Numbered from the stretch's first letter, positions 17,909 to 28,395 are shown. The stretch is DNA of 64,000 nucleotides from Pseudomonas sp. PB120 (GCF_009761815.1 NZ_RWIN01000036.1:32468-96467); one strand, 5' to 3'. Program-made: numbers and translations. The notes: generated by a model not told the origin, from the sequence alone.

Positions 17909-18868
17909 TTACCCCACTTTCACCATGTGCGGTTGCGAGCTGCGCTCAGGCTGGTGGTCGAGGTCGCGGCTGACCAGCAGCAGGACTTCTGCCGATGCGT
18001 CGGACACTTGCGCCTTGTAACCGGCAATGGAGCGGGCGAACACGTTGTAGATCACCACCGCTGGAATCGCGGCAACCAGGCCCAGTGCCGTAGCCAACAG
18101 CGCTTCGGCAATGCCGGGGGCCACGACGGCGAGGTTGGTGGTCTGGGTCTTGGCGATGCCGATAAAGCTGTTCATGATGCCCCACACGGTGCCGAACAAA
18201 CCTACGAATGGCGCGGTGGAACCGATGGTGGCGAGGACGCCGGTGCCGCTGCTCATGTTGCGACCGCAGGCGGCCACCAGGCGCTCGAGACGGAAGGCGA
18301 CGCGTTCCTTGATGCCTTCTTTCTCGCGGCTGTTGGTCGACAGGCGCATTTCTTCCAGCGCATCGTGCACCAACAGGTTGGCAAGGGTGCCGGACTTCGC
18401 GGCGGTCGCGCTGGCTTCTCTGAGGGTGGTGGCTTTTTTCAGGTGGACGATTTCAGTGCGCAGACGACGCTTGGCGGCCATCAGCTCGAAGCCCTTGGCG
18501 ATCCAGATGGTCCAGGTGATGATCGAGGCGATGGCCAGGCCGATCATCACGACTTTGACGATGATGTCGGCGTTCTGGAACATGCCCCACGGCGACAGGT
18601 CATGGGCCATGCCCAAAGTGTTGTCGGCTTCGAGGACTTCAGGAGCGTCTTCGGCATTGGCGTCGACAGCCTGGGCCGGGTCGGCGGCGACCGGTGCAGC
18701 GGCGTGATCGGCTGCTGCCGGCGCGGTAGCGGTGGCCGGGGTGGCTGGCGCTTGTGCGTCAGCCAAGGCGGCAACCGGTGCCAGCATCAGGCTGAACAAC
18801 AGGGCGGCCACCGCGCTCCAGGCGCGAGGTCGATTCGTTGGCAAAACGGTGAATTGATTGCGTGTCAT
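17909..18868 (-). CDS. exbB: TonB-system proton-channel protein ExbB, with N-terminal extension
   Basis: Pentameric scaffold of the TonB motor. The start at 18868 gives 319 residues: a cleavable-looking signal (AWSAVAALLFSLMLAPVAALA), then an Ala/Pro/Asp-rich periplasmic stretch (about 40-95), then the three-helix MotA/TolQ/ExbB core with GLFGTVWGIMNSFIGIAK and VVAPGIAEALLATALGL. The extension is common in pseudomonad ExbB but absent from the E. coli protein. The frame is open further upstream, but that part overlaps the divergent promoter region. It is first in the operon, 90 bp from a possible Fur site. Confidence 0.95.
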   Translation of the reverse strand: MTRNQFTVLPTNRPRAWSAVAALLFSLMLAPVAALADAQAPATPATATAPAAADHAAAPVAADPAQAVDANAEDAPEVLEADNTLGMAHDLSPWGMFQNADIIVKVVMIGLAIASIITWTIWIAKGFELMAAKRRLRTEIVHLKKATTLREASATAAKSGTLANLLVHDALEEMRLSTNSREKEGIKERVAFRLERLVAACGRNMSSGTGVLATIGSTAPFVGLFGTVWGIMNSFIGIAKTQTTNLAVVAPGIAEALLATALGLVAAIPAVVIYNVFARSIAGYKAQVSDASAEVLLLVSRDLDHQPERSSQPHMVKVG

Positions 18869-18949
18869 GCTGGCCGGACCTGAGAGGAAAAGACGGTTAA
18901 TGTTCTTCCAGGCCTCGTAAGGCCGAGAACAAAAGTGGCGGGCATTATT

Positions 18950-18965
18950 GCAAATAATTCTTGTT
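18950..18965 (-). promoter_or_regulatory. Possible Fur box upstream of exbB
   Basis: On the minus strand the site reads AACAAGAATTATTTGC, which agrees at about 12 of 16 positions with a typical Pseudomonas Fur site. It sits 82-97 bp upstream of the exbB start in a clearly AT-rich stretch. Iron repression of exbBD-tonB is known in relatives; the site itself is judged by eye. Confidence 0.4.
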
Positions 18966-19057
18966 AACAAAAGTAATAGAGTCTCTTTTTTTCCTCCGTT
19001 GCTAGCCGCTCGTCCTTTGCCAGCGCTGGTTTTTGTCTTTTTGATGGGAGTTTTCTG

Positions 19058-19915
19058 ATGTCCGCACCCTCTGTTTTGATCGCCGGCTGCGGTGATGTCG
19101 GTAGTCGCCTGGCCACGCAATTGTTGGCGGGCGGGTGGGAAGTTCATGGCCTGCGTCGCGACGTTTCACGCTTGCCCGAGGGCGTGATCGGTGTGGCCGG
19201 CGACTTGTTTGATAAAGACTGTCCGCAAACCTGGCCGATCGGTGCCGTGGATTACCTGGTGTATTGCGCGGCCGCCACGGATCACGATGAAGCCGGGTAT
19301 CGTGCTGCTTATATCCAGGGCCTGAAGCATGTGCTTGAGTGGCTGGACGACTATGGACAGGTGCCCAACCGGCTGTTGTTTGTTTCCAGCAGCAGTGTTT
19401 ATGGCCAGCAGGATGGCGAGTGGGTCGATGAGACTTCGCCTGCGGTAGCGGCCGGTTATTCAGGGCGTGTGATGCTCGAAGCGGAGCAGATCGCGCTGGA
19501 TAGCGGCATCCCGGCCAGCATTGTGCGATTGACCGGTATTTACGGCCCGGGCCGTGAGTGGCTGCTGACCCAGGTTCGTCGTGGGTATCGCGTGGCGATT
19601 GATCCACCGCTGTACGGGAACCGCATCCATGCCGATGACGCGGCGGGACTGATGGCGTGTCTGCTTGAAGCGGATCGGCGCGGTGTGGTGCTGGATGACT
19701 GCTATATCGGCGTCGACGATGCACCGGCGCCGCTTGCTGAAGTGGTGGACTGGTTGCGTGAGTATCTGGGCGTAACCGAGTGGGCTGATGACGCGAGTGT
19801 GCGGCGCACGGGGAGCAAGCGTTGCAGTAACGCGCGGGCCAAGGCCTTGGGCTGGGTGCCGAAGTATGCAAGCTATCGGGAAGGGTATGCCGCGATTCTC
19901 GAAGGAGGCAACTGA
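19058..19915 (+). CDS. NAD(P)-dependent epimerase/dehydratase, YeeZ-like
   Basis: Extended short-chain dehydrogenase-type protein of 285 residues. The nucleotide-binding loop is at the very N-terminus (VLIAGCGDVGSRLATQLL) and the fold continues with a VSSSSVYGQQ segment where SDR enzymes carry catalytic Ser/Tyr, and IVRLTGIYGPGR. It resembles E. coli YeeZ, whose substrate is unknown. It is divergent from exbB and followed by a REPIN, so it is probably monocistronic. The family is sure, the reaction is not. Confidence 0.85.
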   Translation: MSAPSVLIAGCGDVGSRLATQLLAGGWEVHGLRRDVSRLPEGVIGVAGDLFDKDCPQTWPIGAVDYLVYCAAATDHDEAGYRAAYIQGLKHVLEWLDDYGQVPNRLLFVSSSSVYGQQDGEWVDETSPAVAAGYSGRVMLEAEQIALDSGIPASIVRLTGIYGPGREWLLTQVRRGYRVAIDPPLYGNRIHADDAAGLMACLLEADRRGVVLDDCYIGVDDAPAPLAEVVDWLREYLGVTEWADDASVRRTGSKRCSNARAKALGWVPKYASYREGYAAILEGGN

Positions 19916-19935
19916 TTTCCAGTCAACTAAAACCA

Positions 19936-20026
19936 CCTGTAGGAGCGAGCCTGCTCGCGAAGCGGAGTATCAGTCGACATCAATGTTGAATGTCAGTCCG
20001 CTATCGCGAGCAGGCTCGCTCCCACA
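19936..20026. repeat. REPIN (GGAGCGAGCCTGCTCGCGA type)
   Basis: Two inverted copies of the palindrome GGAGCGAGCCTGCTCGCGA around a 40-50 bp spacer, lying between the convergent YeeZ-like and lipoprotein genes. Confidence 0.85.
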
Positions 20027-20054
20027 TTGGTCGTTCATTTCGGCAAAGACCGGG

Positions 20055-20795
20055 TTACTGCTTTTCCAGCAACCACTTGCGTTCACCCGGTGTGAACTGG
20101 GGCATTTCGTCTGCCTGTGCGGTGTTCACCGCTTGCAGAATCTCCAGTTCCTTGCCCTTGCGCGCAAATATCCAGGTGTTGCCCTGGCCGTTCTGTTGCA
20201 GCCACATGTTGTCGTTGCCGCCGCTCATCGAGGCGCAGTCGCCGGCCAGGCACAGCGCATAGCGATCACTGCCTGGCAAACCGGTCACCTGGCCATCGGC
20301 CTGGAACTGCACGGTATTGCCTTCACCGGGACCGCTCACGATCTTCCAGCTGCCGCCCATGTAGGCCGAATACAGCGCTCGCTCGAAACTGGCGCCTATC
20401 GGAGCGCCTTCCGGCACCGGGATCAACGCACGGTCAAAGACTTGCGCAGGCTCATTGTCATTGGCGAGCTGATTCAGTTGCTTGCCATTACGCTTCAGTT
20501 CGCTGGCAGAGCTGCCATAAAAGTCGACTTTCCAGGCGCCGGACTCTTCGCCCAGCAGCTTGCCTTCGACATTTTCAAAACCATTGGTGTAGCGGGCCTG
20601 GCTGGCCTTGGTGTTGACGTCCCATTCCAGGTTCGGACCATAGGCTTGGAGCGCTTCACGCAGGGGGCTGCCTTTGGAGGCGGCATCAATCGCCACCTGG
20701 TTGATCCAGGTGCCGCTGATATCACGGTCGGCAGGGTTGCTGGCACAACCGCCCAAGAGTAGGGCGACCAGCGAAAGAGCTAGCGCTTGGCGCAT
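20055..20795 (-). CDS. Putative lipoprotein of unknown function
   Basis: A 246-residue protein with a clear lipoprotein signal: MRQALALSLVALLLGGC with lipobox LGGC, then ASNPADRD. The remainder has two paired cysteines in YALCLAGDCASM and ends in FTPGERKWLLEKQ. I do not recognise a domain of known function. Asp at position +5 and not +2 after the lipid cysteine suggests sorting to the outer membrane under the usual rule. It is followed by a REPIN and preceded by ridA, from which a stem-loop separates it. Confidence 0.75.
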   Translation of the reverse strand: MRQALALSLVALLLGGCASNPADRDISGTWINQVAIDAASKGSPLREALQAYGPNLEWDVNTKASQARYTNGFENVEGKLLGEESGAWKVDFYGSSASELKRNGKQLNQLANDNEPAQVFDRALIPVPEGAPIGASFERALYSAYMGGSWKIVSGPGEGNTVQFQADGQVTGLPGSDRYALCLAGDCASMSGGNDNMWLQQNGQGNTWIFARKGKELEILQAVNTAQADEMPQFTPGERKWLLEKQ

Positions 20796-20820
20796 GGTGG
20801 AATCCTTTCAAAACGAGGAC

Positions 20821-20843
20821 GGCGCAGCCTTTTAGGCTGCGCC
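20821..20843 (-). terminator. Stem-loop after ridA
   Basis: Perfect 9-bp stem GGCGCAGCC / GGCTGCGCC with a TTTTA loop, directly after the ridA stop. There is no long T-tract, so it may stabilise the 3' end or be a weak terminator. Confidence 0.5.
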
Positions 20844-20850
20844 GGACGCA

Positions 20851-21231
20851 TTACTCGATGACCAGAATGGCATCCATTTCAACCTGCGAACCTTTCGGCA
20901 GCGCGGCTACGCCGATGGCGGCGCGGGCAGGGTAAGGCTGGTCAAAGTACTTGCCCATGATCTCGTTGACCTTGGCAAAGTGGCTCAGGTCGGTGAGGAA
21001 GATGTTCAGTTTGACGATGTCCTTGAACGAGCCGCCGGCAGCTTCGGCCACGGCTTTGAGGTTCTCGAACACCTGGACGGTCTGGGCTTCGAAGCCTTCA
21101 ACCAGTTCCATGGTTTTTGGGTCCAGAGGAATTTGACCCGACATGTAGACGGTGTTGCCAGCCTTGATCGCCTGGGAGTAAGTACCGATGGCGGCCGGGG
21201 CATTGTCGCTGGTGATAACGGTCTTGGTCAT
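20851..21231 (-). CDS. ridA: Enamine/imine deaminase RidA
   Basis: Trimeric YjgF/YER057c/UK114-family enzyme that hydrolyses reactive 2-aminoacrylate and related imines produced by PLP enzymes. The start [12 protein letters not shown] is preceded by AAGGAG. The conserved core is complete: [21 protein letters not shown], the substrate-binding arginine in [15 protein letters not shown] and EMDAILVIE at the end. 126 residues is typical. It follows spoT by 25 bp and is probably its operon partner, as in many proteobacteria. Confidence 0.96.
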   Translation of the reverse strand: MTKTVITSDNAPAAIGTYSQAIKAGNTVYMSGQIPLDPKTMELVEGFEAQTVQVFENLKAVAEAAGGSFKDIVKLNIFLTDLSHFAKVNEIMGKYFDQPYPARAAIGVAALPKGSQVEMDAILVIE

Positions 21232-21256
21232 GAATGACTCCTTGTAAGGGGTTGGC

Positions 21257-23362
21257 TTAGGCACGCATGCGGGTGATGCGAATCACCCCGGTCAAGGCGC
21301 GCAGTTTCTTGATCACGCGGGCCAGGTGCACGCGGTCGTGCACGCTGACCACCAGTTGGACCACGCTGATGCGACCATCGCGCTCGTCCATGCTGATTTT
21401 TTCGATATTGCCGTCGGCTGCGTTGACGCTGCTGGCCAGCAGCGCAATCAGGCCGCGCTGGTGCTCCAGCTCGACGCGTAGCTCGACGTTGAATTCGCCG
21501 GTGACATCCTTGGCCCACGAGAGCTGGATGCATTTTTCCGGGTTGTGGCGGATCTCGCTGATGTTGCGGCAGTTGTCCAGGTGCACGACCATGCCTTTGC
21601 CTGCCGACAGGTGACCGACAATCGGGTCGCCCGGGATCGGCGTGCAGCATTTGGCATAACTGAGCACCAGGCCTTCAGTGCCGCGAATCGCCAGCGGGCC
21701 TTCGGCGCTTGGCAGTTGTTCGCCTTCGCCGAGCAGGCGGCGGGCGACCACGTAAGCCATGCGATTGCCCAGGCCAATGTCTTCGAGCAGGTCTTCGATC
21801 AGTTCGAGGCGGTACTCGGTGAGCATCGCCTTGACGCGCTCGGCCGGCACTTTGTCCAGGGCGCTGTCGAAACCGTTGAGGACCTTGTTCAGCAAGCGTT
21901 CGCCAAGACTGATGGACTCGGAGCGGCGTTGCAGTTTCAGCGCGTGGCGGATGTGGGTCCGCGCCTTGCCGGTGACCACGAAGTTGAGCCAGGCCGGGTT
22001 CGGTCGCGCGCCGGGAGCGCTGACGATCTCGACCGTGGAGCCGCTTTGCAGCGGTTCGGACAGCGGCGCGAGACGACGATTGATCCGGCAGGCGATGCAG
22101 CTGTTGCCCACATCGGTGTGCACCGCGTAAGCGAAGTCGACCGCCGTGGAGCCTTTTGGCAGCTCCATGATCCGGCCTTTTGGCGTGAACACGTAGACCT
22201 CGTCCGGGAACAGGTCGATCTTCACGCTTTCGATGAATTCCAGCGAGTTGCCGGCGCGTTGCTGCATTTCCAGCACGCCCTTGACCCATTGGCGGGCGCG
22301 GGCATGAGTGCCTTTGGGCTGCTCGTCGCCACTGGATTTGTACAGCCAATGGGCAGCGATGCCGTTGTTGGCCATCTCTTCCATTTCACGGGTGCGGATC
22401 TGGATCTCGATCGGTACGCCGTGCATGCCGAACAACGTGGTGTGCAGCGACTGATAGCCGTTGGCCTTGGGGATCGCGATGTAATCCTTGAAGCGCCCCG
22501 GCAATGGTTTATATAAGTTATGTACAGCACCCAGCACGCGGTAGCAGGTATCGACCTTGTCGACGATGATCCGGAACGCATAGACGTCCATGATCTCGTT
22601 GAAGGCCCGACGTTTGCCGCGCATTTTCTTGTAGATGCCGTAAAGGTGTTTCTGGCGACCGCTGACCTCGCCCTGGATTTCGTCGATGGCCAGGCAGTGG
22701 CTGAGGGACTCTTCGATCTTGTTGACGATTTCCTTGCGGTTGCCCCGGGCGCGTTTGACCGCCTGGTAGATCCGCGCGGAACGCATCGGGTGCATGGCTT
22801 TGAAGCCGAGGTCTTCGAATTCTATGCGGATGGCATGCATGCCCAGCCGGTTGGCAATGGGTGCATAGATTTCGAGGGTTTCCTTGGCGATCCGCCGGCG
22901 TTTTTCGCCCGACAGGACTTCCAGTGTGCGCATGTTGTGCAGGCGGTCGGCCAGTTTGACCAGGATCACGCGAATGTCGCGCGCCATGGCCATGGCCATT
23001 TTCTGGAAGTTTTCGGCTTGGGCTTCGGCTTTGGTCTCGAAGTTCATCTGGGTCAGTTTGCTGACCCCGTCGACCAGTTCGGCCACGGTTTCGCCGAATT
23101 GCGCTTGCAGCGCTTCCTTGGCAATACCGGTGTCTTCGATCACGTCATGCAGCATCGCGGCCATCAAACTCTGATGGTCCATGTGCATGTCGGCAAGAAT
23201 ATTCGCCACCGCAAGAGGGTGCGTGACGTACGCCTCGCCACTGCGGCGGCGTTGGCCGTCGTGGGCTTGTTCGGCGTAGAAGTACGCTCGGCGGACCAGA
23301 TTGACCTGGTCCTTGCCGAGGTAGGTCGATAAGCGATCGGCGAGGGCGTCTATGCTCGGCAT
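21257..23362 (-). CDS. spoT: Bifunctional (p)ppGpp synthetase/hydrolase SpoT
   Basis: Controls the stringent alarmone. Domains in order: HD hydrolase (about residues 25-180, motif MLHDVIEDT), RelA/SpoT synthetase (about 240-350, [14 protein letters not shown] and [12 protein letters not shown]), TGS (about 385-445, [24 protein letters not shown]), a helical/zinc-finger-like region with [14 protein letters not shown] and a C-terminal ACT domain. The intact HD pair indicates active hydrolysis, which separates SpoT from RelA. 701 residues is normal. It lies in the series yicC-gmk-rpoZ-spoT-ridA. Confidence 0.98.
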   Translation of the reverse strand: MPSIDALADRLSTYLGKDQVNLVRRAYFYAEQAHDGQRRRSGEAYVTHPLAVANILADMHMDHQSLMAAMLHDVIEDTGIAKEALQAQFGETVAELVDGVSKLTQMNFETKAEAQAENFQKMAMAMARDIRVILVKLADRLHNMRTLEVLSGEKRRRIAKETLEIYAPIANRLGMHAIRIEFEDLGFKAMHPMRSARIYQAVKRARGNRKEIVNKIEESLSHCLAIDEIQGEVSGRQKHLYGIYKKMRGKRRAFNEIMDVYAFRIIVDKVDTCYRVLGAVHNLYKPLPGRFKDYIAIPKANGYQSLHTTLFGMHGVPIEIQIRTREMEEMANNGIAAHWLYKSSGDEQPKGTHARARQWVKGVLEMQQRAGNSLEFIESVKIDLFPDEVYVFTPKGRIMELPKGSTAVDFAYAVHTDVGNSCIACRINRRLAPLSEPLQSGSTVEIVSAPGARPNPAWLNFVVTGKARTHIRHALKLQRRSESISLGERLLNKVLNGFDSALDKVPAERVKAMLTEYRLELIEDLLEDIGLGNRMAYVVARRLLGEGEQLPSAEGPLAIRGTEGLVLSYAKCCTPIPGDPIVGHLSAGKGMVVHLDNCRNISEIRHNPEKCIQLSWAKDVTGEFNVELRVELEHQRGLIALLASSVNAADGNIEKISMDERDGRISVVQLVVSVHDRVHLARVIKKLRALTGVIRITRMRA

Positions 23363-23419
23363 GATGACTCCTGCCGTTCGCTGTGACCCCGCGCCGTGCT
23401 ACGTCGACCAGGCATAGGC

Positions 23420-23683
23420 TTAGACGGCCTCGTTGGACTCGTCCTCGAACGCTGCGAACAGCGGTTCGTCTTCGACGATTTCAGCATTGGCGATGAACTC
23501 GTAGCTCATCAGGCCTTCAGCGATTTCACGTAGCGCTACAACGGTAGGCTTGTCGTTTTCCCACTGAACCAGCGGCTCTTTGCCACCGGTGGCCAGTTGA
23601 CGGGCACGCTTGGTAGAGAGCATGACCAGCTCAAAGCGGTTTTCCACGTGTTCTAGGCAGTCTTCAACGGTTACGCGGGCCAT
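23420..23683 (-). CDS. rpoZ: RNA polymerase omega subunit
   Basis: Small assembly and ppGpp-binding subunit of RNA polymerase. The N-terminus [20 protein letters not shown] and the segment [19 protein letters not shown] are diagnostic. 87 residues is standard. The start at 23683 is preceded by a GAGGAAT-like sequence. It lies between gmk and spoT, 57 bp upstream of spoT, the usual arrangement linking polymerase and stringent control. Confidence 0.98.
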   Translation of the reverse strand: MARVTVEDCLEHVENRFELVMLSTKRARQLATGGKEPLVQWENDKPTVVALREIAEGLMSYEFIANAEIVEDEPLFAAFEDESNEAV

Positions 23684-23850
23684 GGTATTCCTCGGAGCGA
23701 ATGCAATATGCGCGCTGCCCGGTTGGGCGAGCGGACTCAACAGTTTAAAAAATCACCAGCGATTAGGGAAGCGCTGATTTTTTGATCAAGCCCTTCAACG
23801 CGCTGCAAGTGCCAATGTAAAGCGCTTGCAGCGGTTTTGGGAAGCGCTGT

Positions 23851-24483
<633 letters not shown>

Positions 24484-25347
24484 TTACTCAATATTCTGCA
24501 CTTGTTCGCGCATCTGCTCGATCAACACCTTGAGGTTGACCGCCGCCTGGGTGCTGCGCGGGTCGAAGGCTTTGGAGCCCAGTGTGTTGGCTTCGCGGTT
24601 GAGTTCCTGCATCAGGAAGTCCAGGCGCCGACCGGCAGCGCCGCCGGACTTGAGCACCCGGCGAACTTCAATGATGTGGGTGCTCAGGCGATCCAGTTCT
24701 TCGGCGACGTCGCTCTTCTGAGCGAGCATGACCATTTCCTGCTCCAGGCGCTGCGGGTCCATCTCGGCCTTCATGTCGGCGAAGCGGTCGAGGACTTTCT
24801 GGCGCTGGGTGGCGAGCATCTGCGGGACCAGTTCGCGCAGGGTCACCACGTCTGTTTCGATGGAGGTCAGGCGCTCGTTGATCAACCGCGCCAGCTCCGC
24901 ACCTTCGCGCTCGCGGCCGGCCTTGAGCTCTTTCAGGCCTTCGTTGAACAGCGCCAGTGCTTCTGCATTCAGGGCTTGCGGGTCAGTGGCATCGCCCACC
25001 AGAACGCCAGGCCACGCCAACACTTCCAGCGGGTTCAGCGCCGCCGGGTTCTTGATCAGGCCGGCAATCGTCTCGGCGGCAGCGACCAGCTGAGCGGCGC
25101 GTTCGCGGTCAACTTGCAGCGGCTTGCCGGTGCTTTCTTCGGTGAAGCGCAGGGTGCATTCCAGCTTGCCCCGGGAAATGCCTTGGCGCAGGGCTTCACG
25201 GACGGCGCCTTCGAGGTCGCGGAAGGACTCCGGCAGGCGCAGGTGCGGTTCCAGGTAGCGGCTGTTGACCGAGCGCAGTTCCCAGCTCAGGGTGCCCTGG
25301 ACGCCGGCTTTTTCGACGCGGGCGAAGGCGGTCATGCTGTGCACCAT
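24484..25347 (-). CDS. yicC: YicC-family endoribonuclease-like protein
   Basis: Conserved 287-residue protein starting MVHSMTAFARVEK, the family hallmark, and ending in EANTLGSKAFD and LIEQMREQVQNIE. Work on E. coli YicC and Bacillus YloC points to endoribonuclease activity and sRNA turnover. It is typically found beside gmk, as here, and divergent from rph, so three RNA/nucleotide genes cluster. The frame is open another 42 codons upstream, but the family start lies at 25347. Confidence 0.93.
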   Translation of the reverse strand: MVHSMTAFARVEKAGVQGTLSWELRSVNSRYLEPHLRLPESFRDLEGAVREALRQGISRGKLECTLRFTEESTGKPLQVDRERAAQLVAAAETIAGLIKNPAALNPLEVLAWPGVLVGDATDPQALNAEALALFNEGLKELKAGREREGAELARLINERLTSIETDVVTLRELVPQMLATQRQKVLDRFADMKAEMDPQRLEQEMVMLAQKSDVAEELDRLSTHIIEVRRVLKSGGAAGRRLDFLMQELNREANTLGSKAFDPRSTQAAVNLKVLIEQMREQVQNIE

Positions 25348-25571
25348 GGAGGTACCTCGCAATGCAGGTGCGCGTAACCGAAGGGTTCGCGGACCCGCTA
25401 TCTGTGAATTAAAGCCGACAGGCAGCAAAGGCGCAGGATTGTAGCGCAGTGGGGCGAATGCGCCCAAACACACGGTGTGACAATCGAGTGCAGCCCGTCG
25501 GCTACGCTCTACTCAGGGCCTTCAGTCGTCGGGCGGATTTTTTAGAAGTGCCCAGTCGTGGCCCACGGCTC

Positions 25572-25577
25572 TATAAT
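25572..25577 (+). promoter_or_regulatory. Probable -10 element of rph
   Basis: A perfect TATAAT 37 bp upstream of the rph start in the divergent yicC/rph region. No good -35 box is visible at 16-18 bp, so strength is uncertain. Confidence 0.5.
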
Positions 25578-25614
25578 GCTCCGCAGTTTTCCGTCCCCCG
25601 TACAGGTATTCCCT

Positions 25615-26337
25615 ATGAAACGTCCAAGTGGTCGCGCTGCCGATCAGCTCCGCTCGATCCGCATTACCCGCAACTACACCAAACACGCCGAGGGATCTGT
25701 ACTGGTCGAGTTCGGTGATACCAAGGTCATCTGCACCGTCAGCGTCGAAAATGGCGTGCCGCGTTTCCTGAAAGGCCAGGGTCAAGGCTGGTTGACCGCC
25801 GAATACGGCATGCTGCCGCGCGCCACCGGCGAGCGTAACCAGCGTGAAGCGAGCCGTGGTAAACAAGGCGGTCGTACGCTGGAAATCCAGCGCCTGATCG
25901 GCCGCTCCCTGCGCGCTTCGCTGGACATGTCCAAGCTGGGCGACGTCACCCTGTACGTCGACTGCGACGTGATCCAGGCTGACGGTGGCACCCGCACCGC
26001 GTCGATCACCGGCGCCATGGTTGCGCTGGTCGATGCCTTGAAAGTGATCAAGAAGCGCGGCGGCCTGAAAGGCGGCGATCCGCTGAAACAAATGATCGCG
26101 GCCGTTTCGGTCGGCATGTACCAAGGCGAGCCAGTGCTCGACCTCGACTACCTGGAAGACTCGGCTGCCGAGACGGACCTGAACGTGGTGATGACCAGCA
26201 CTGGCGGCTTCATTGAAGTCCAGGGCACTGCCGAAGGCGCGCCGTTCCAGCCGGAAGAGCTGAACGCCATGCTGGAACTGGCGAAGAAAGGCATGACCGA
26301 GATCTTCGAACTGCAACAGGCTGCACTGGCCGACTGA
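25615..26337 (+). CDS. rph: Ribonuclease PH
   Basis: Phosphate-dependent 3' exoribonuclease that trims tRNA precursors. The N-terminus [17 protein letters not shown] and the core [18 protein letters not shown] (phosphate and RNA contacts) are intact, as is [19 protein letters not shown]. 240 residues is the full family length, without the frameshift known from E. coli K-12 rph. A small DUF4870 gene follows by 28 bp and may be co-transcribed. Confidence 0.98.
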   Translation: MKRPSGRAADQLRSIRITRNYTKHAEGSVLVEFGDTKVICTVSVENGVPRFLKGQGQGWLTAEYGMLPRATGERNQREASRGKQGGRTLEIQRLIGRSLRASLDMSKLGDVTLYVDCDVIQADGGTRTASITGAMVALVDALKVIKKRGGLKGGDPLKQMIAAVSVGMYQGEPVLDLDYLEDSAAETDLNVVMTSTGGFIEVQGTAEGAPFQPEELNAMLELAKKGMTEIFELQQAALAD

Positions 26338-26365
26338 TCGGACCGCTCCACGCAAGGAGGACGTC

Positions 26366-26734
26366 ATGAGTGATGAGCAAGGGTTGCTTCCCACGCCGAG
26401 CAAAGAAGTTCGGCAGTGGGCAATGTTTTGTCACTTGTCCGCCTTGCTGGGGATCTGGATTCCGTTCGGTACGCTGATCGGCCCGCTGATTCTCTGGCAG
26501 ATGAAGCGCGAGATGGACCCCTTCGTCGACGCACAGGGCAAGGAGGCGCTGAACTTTCAGATCACCGTCGCCATTGTCTCCGCCATTTGCTTTCTGCTGA
26601 TGGTGGTCATCATCGGGTTCTTCATGTTCGGTCTGGTCGCAATGGGTGCGTTGGTGCTGACGATCATTGCGGGTGTGAAAGCCAATGAGGGGGTGCCTTA
26701 TCGGTATCCGTTCACTTGGCGCTTGATCAAGTAA
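26366..26734 (+). CDS. DUF4870 small membrane protein
   Basis: A 122-residue protein with hydrophobic segments around residues 15-45 and 65-110 and the family pattern WAMFCHLSALLGIWIPFGTLIGPLI, then a charged loop DPFVDAQGKEALNFQ. Probably an integral inner-membrane protein of unknown role (DUF4870/Tic20-like). A very good AAGGAGG precedes the ATG. It is read through from rph and ends before a strong terminator. Confidence 0.85.
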   Translation: MSDEQGLLPTPSKEVRQWAMFCHLSALLGIWIPFGTLIGPLILWQMKREMDPFVDAQGKEALNFQITVAIVSAICFLLMVVIIGFFMFGLVAMGALVLTIIAGVKANEGVPYRYPFTWRLIK

Positions 26735-26750
26735 CTGCGACGTTGCTGTT

Positions 26751-26789
26751 AAAGCCAATGCCTTGGCTTGTCGGGGCATTGGCTTTTTT
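26751..26789 (+). terminator. Terminator after rph and DUF4870 gene
   Basis: Stem AAAGCCAATGCC (26751-26762) / GGCATTGGCTTT (26775-26786), then T residues. Confidence 0.9.
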
Positions 26790-27092
26790 GTAATTAGATA
26801 AAACTCTCTGCGTGCTGATAGGCGCGCGTCCTTTAGTCAATATTCTTGTATCTATCTTCCTTACACTTTTAGTCACAACTGCACTGCTTTAGCACCGCCT
26901 AAGTGCTTGGCAATGCGACTTGTCGATTGATAAGGTTGCCCCAAGTTATATTTATCAAGAAATATTTCGACTCATTCAGACCATTGACGGATCCTGAATT
27001 TAAAACCAATAAGGGTTGATACGAATCAATCTGTTCGAGAGGCGTGCCCAGGTAAAAAGTTCGTCTCTGAATATATATCCAAGAATTCCTAA
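26790..27092. other. AT-rich gene-free stretch before gltS
   Basis: About 300 bp with much lower GC than the surroundings and no supported gene. It presumably holds the gltS promoter and control sites, but no single convincing -35/-10 pair could be chosen among the many AT-rich hexamers. Confidence 0.5.
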
Positions 27093-28298
27093 ATGATTCA
27101 GCTCGATTTTTACGGAACACTTGTGGCCGCCTCATTAGTCCTTTTATTAGGGCGCGGACTTGTCACTCGTGTCGGTTTCTTACGCACTTACAATATCCCC
27201 GAACCTGTAGCCGGCGGCTTGGTAGTTGCCCTGATGCTCTTGGCTTTACGTGCCTTCGATATACACGTTCGATTTGACACTTCACTGCAGACGCCCCTGA
27301 TGTTGGCGTTTTTTGCCACCATTGGCTTGAGTGCAGACTTCGCCAGCCTGAAGAAGGGAGGGCGCATCGTCGGGATTTTTGTGCTGACGGTCACCGGGCT
27401 GCTGGTGCTGCAAAATGCCATGGGCATCGGGCTCGCAACGATGTTGGGGCTTGATCCTTTGATGGGCCTGCTGACAGGTTCGATTACGCTGGCGGGTGGG
27501 CATGGTACAGGCGCTGCGTGGGGCGCGACGTTCAGTGAGAAGTTCGGTCTGGCTTCCGCCTCCGAGCTTGCGATGGCCTCTGCGACGTTCGGCCTGGTGC
27601 TGGGCGGCTTGATTGGTGGCCCCGTCGCTCGCCTGCTCATCAAGCGTGTTAGGGCGCCCGGTTGCGAGCAAGAAAAACCGCGCCTGCCCAAGGGTTTCGA
27701 ACAACCCAACAAAGAACGCTCGATCACGCCATTCTCATTTATCGAGACTCTGGCTCTGATCGCCGTCAGCTTGCTGGCAGGCAATTTACTGAATGGGCTG
27801 CTTCAAGGAAGCGCATTTGAGCTGCCGACGTTCGTCTGTGTCTTGTTCGTGGGTGTGATTTTGCGCAACGGGCTTTCAGCGCTTGGCCTGTACCAGGTGT
27901 TTGAGCGTGAAGTCTCCGTGCTGGGGAATGTCAGTTTGTCGCTGTTTCTGGCGATTGCCTTGATGTCTCTCAAACTGTGGGACCTGGCAGCACTGGCGTT
28001 GCCGTTCTTTATCATCCTGGCTGCGCAGACATTGCTCATGGCGCTGTTTGCGATTTTCGTGACGTTCAGGGTCATGGGCAGCAACTATGATGCGGCAGTA
28101 TTGGCGGCAGGGCACTGCGGTTTTGGACTGGGTGCCACACCCACGGCCATCGCCAACATGCAGGCGGTGACTCAGCGCTACGGGCCATCGCAGTTGGCGT
28201 TCCTGGTGGTGCCCATGGTGGGAGCGTTCTTTATCGACATCATTAACGTCATCGTGATCAAGTTTTACCTTGCGCTGCCGTTTTTTGCTGCTGTTTGA
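27093..28298 (+). CDS. gltS: Sodium/glutamate symporter GltS
   Basis: Inner-membrane carrier importing glutamate with sodium. Ten or more hydrophobic segments are spread over 401 residues. The family signatures TGSITLAGGHGTGAAWG (first half) and AGHCGFGLGATPTAIANMQ (second half) give the expected inverted repeat of two pore loops. The start MIQLDFYGTLVAASL has only a weak ribosome-binding sequence. The gene stands alone between two terminators. Its upstream region and first codons are AT-richer than the neighbours. Confidence 0.96.
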   Translation: MIQLDFYGTLVAASLVLLLGRGLVTRVGFLRTYNIPEPVAGGLVVALMLLALRAFDIHVRFDTSLQTPLMLAFFATIGLSADFASLKKGGRIVGIFVLTVTGLLVLQNAMGIGLATMLGLDPLMGLLTGSITLAGGHGTGAAWGATFSEKFGLASASELAMASATFGLVLGGLIGGPVARLLIKRVRAPGCEQEKPRLPKGFEQPNKERSITPFSFIETLALIAVSLLAGNLLNGLLQGSAFELPTFVCVLFVGVILRNGLSALGLYQVFEREVSVLGNVSLSLFLAIALMSLKLWDLAALALPFFIILAAQTLLMALFAIFVTFRVMGSNYDAAVLAAGHCGFGLGATPTAIANMQAVTQRYGPSQLAFLVVPMVGAFFIDIINVIVIKFYLALPFFAAV

Positions 28299-28330
28299 AG
28301 TTCAGGCCTCTTAGCCTGAAAGAGCGCACA

Positions 28331-28366
28331 AAAAAAAGCCCGTATCTTGCGATACGGGCATTTTTT
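28331..28366. terminator. Bidirectional terminator between gltS and crc
   Basis: Stem GCCCGTATC (28338-28346) / GATACGGGC (28351-28359), with an A-tract on the left and a T-tract on the right, so it serves both convergent genes. Confidence 0.92.
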
Positions 28367-28395
28367 CAATCGGCTTTCGTGTCAGCGAACCCCAC

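Noticed and set aside
23684..23850. Repeated CAGCGCTTCCC in the gmk-rpoZ gap
   Set aside because: Only two imperfectly placed 11-bp copies; not enough to call an element or a binding site.
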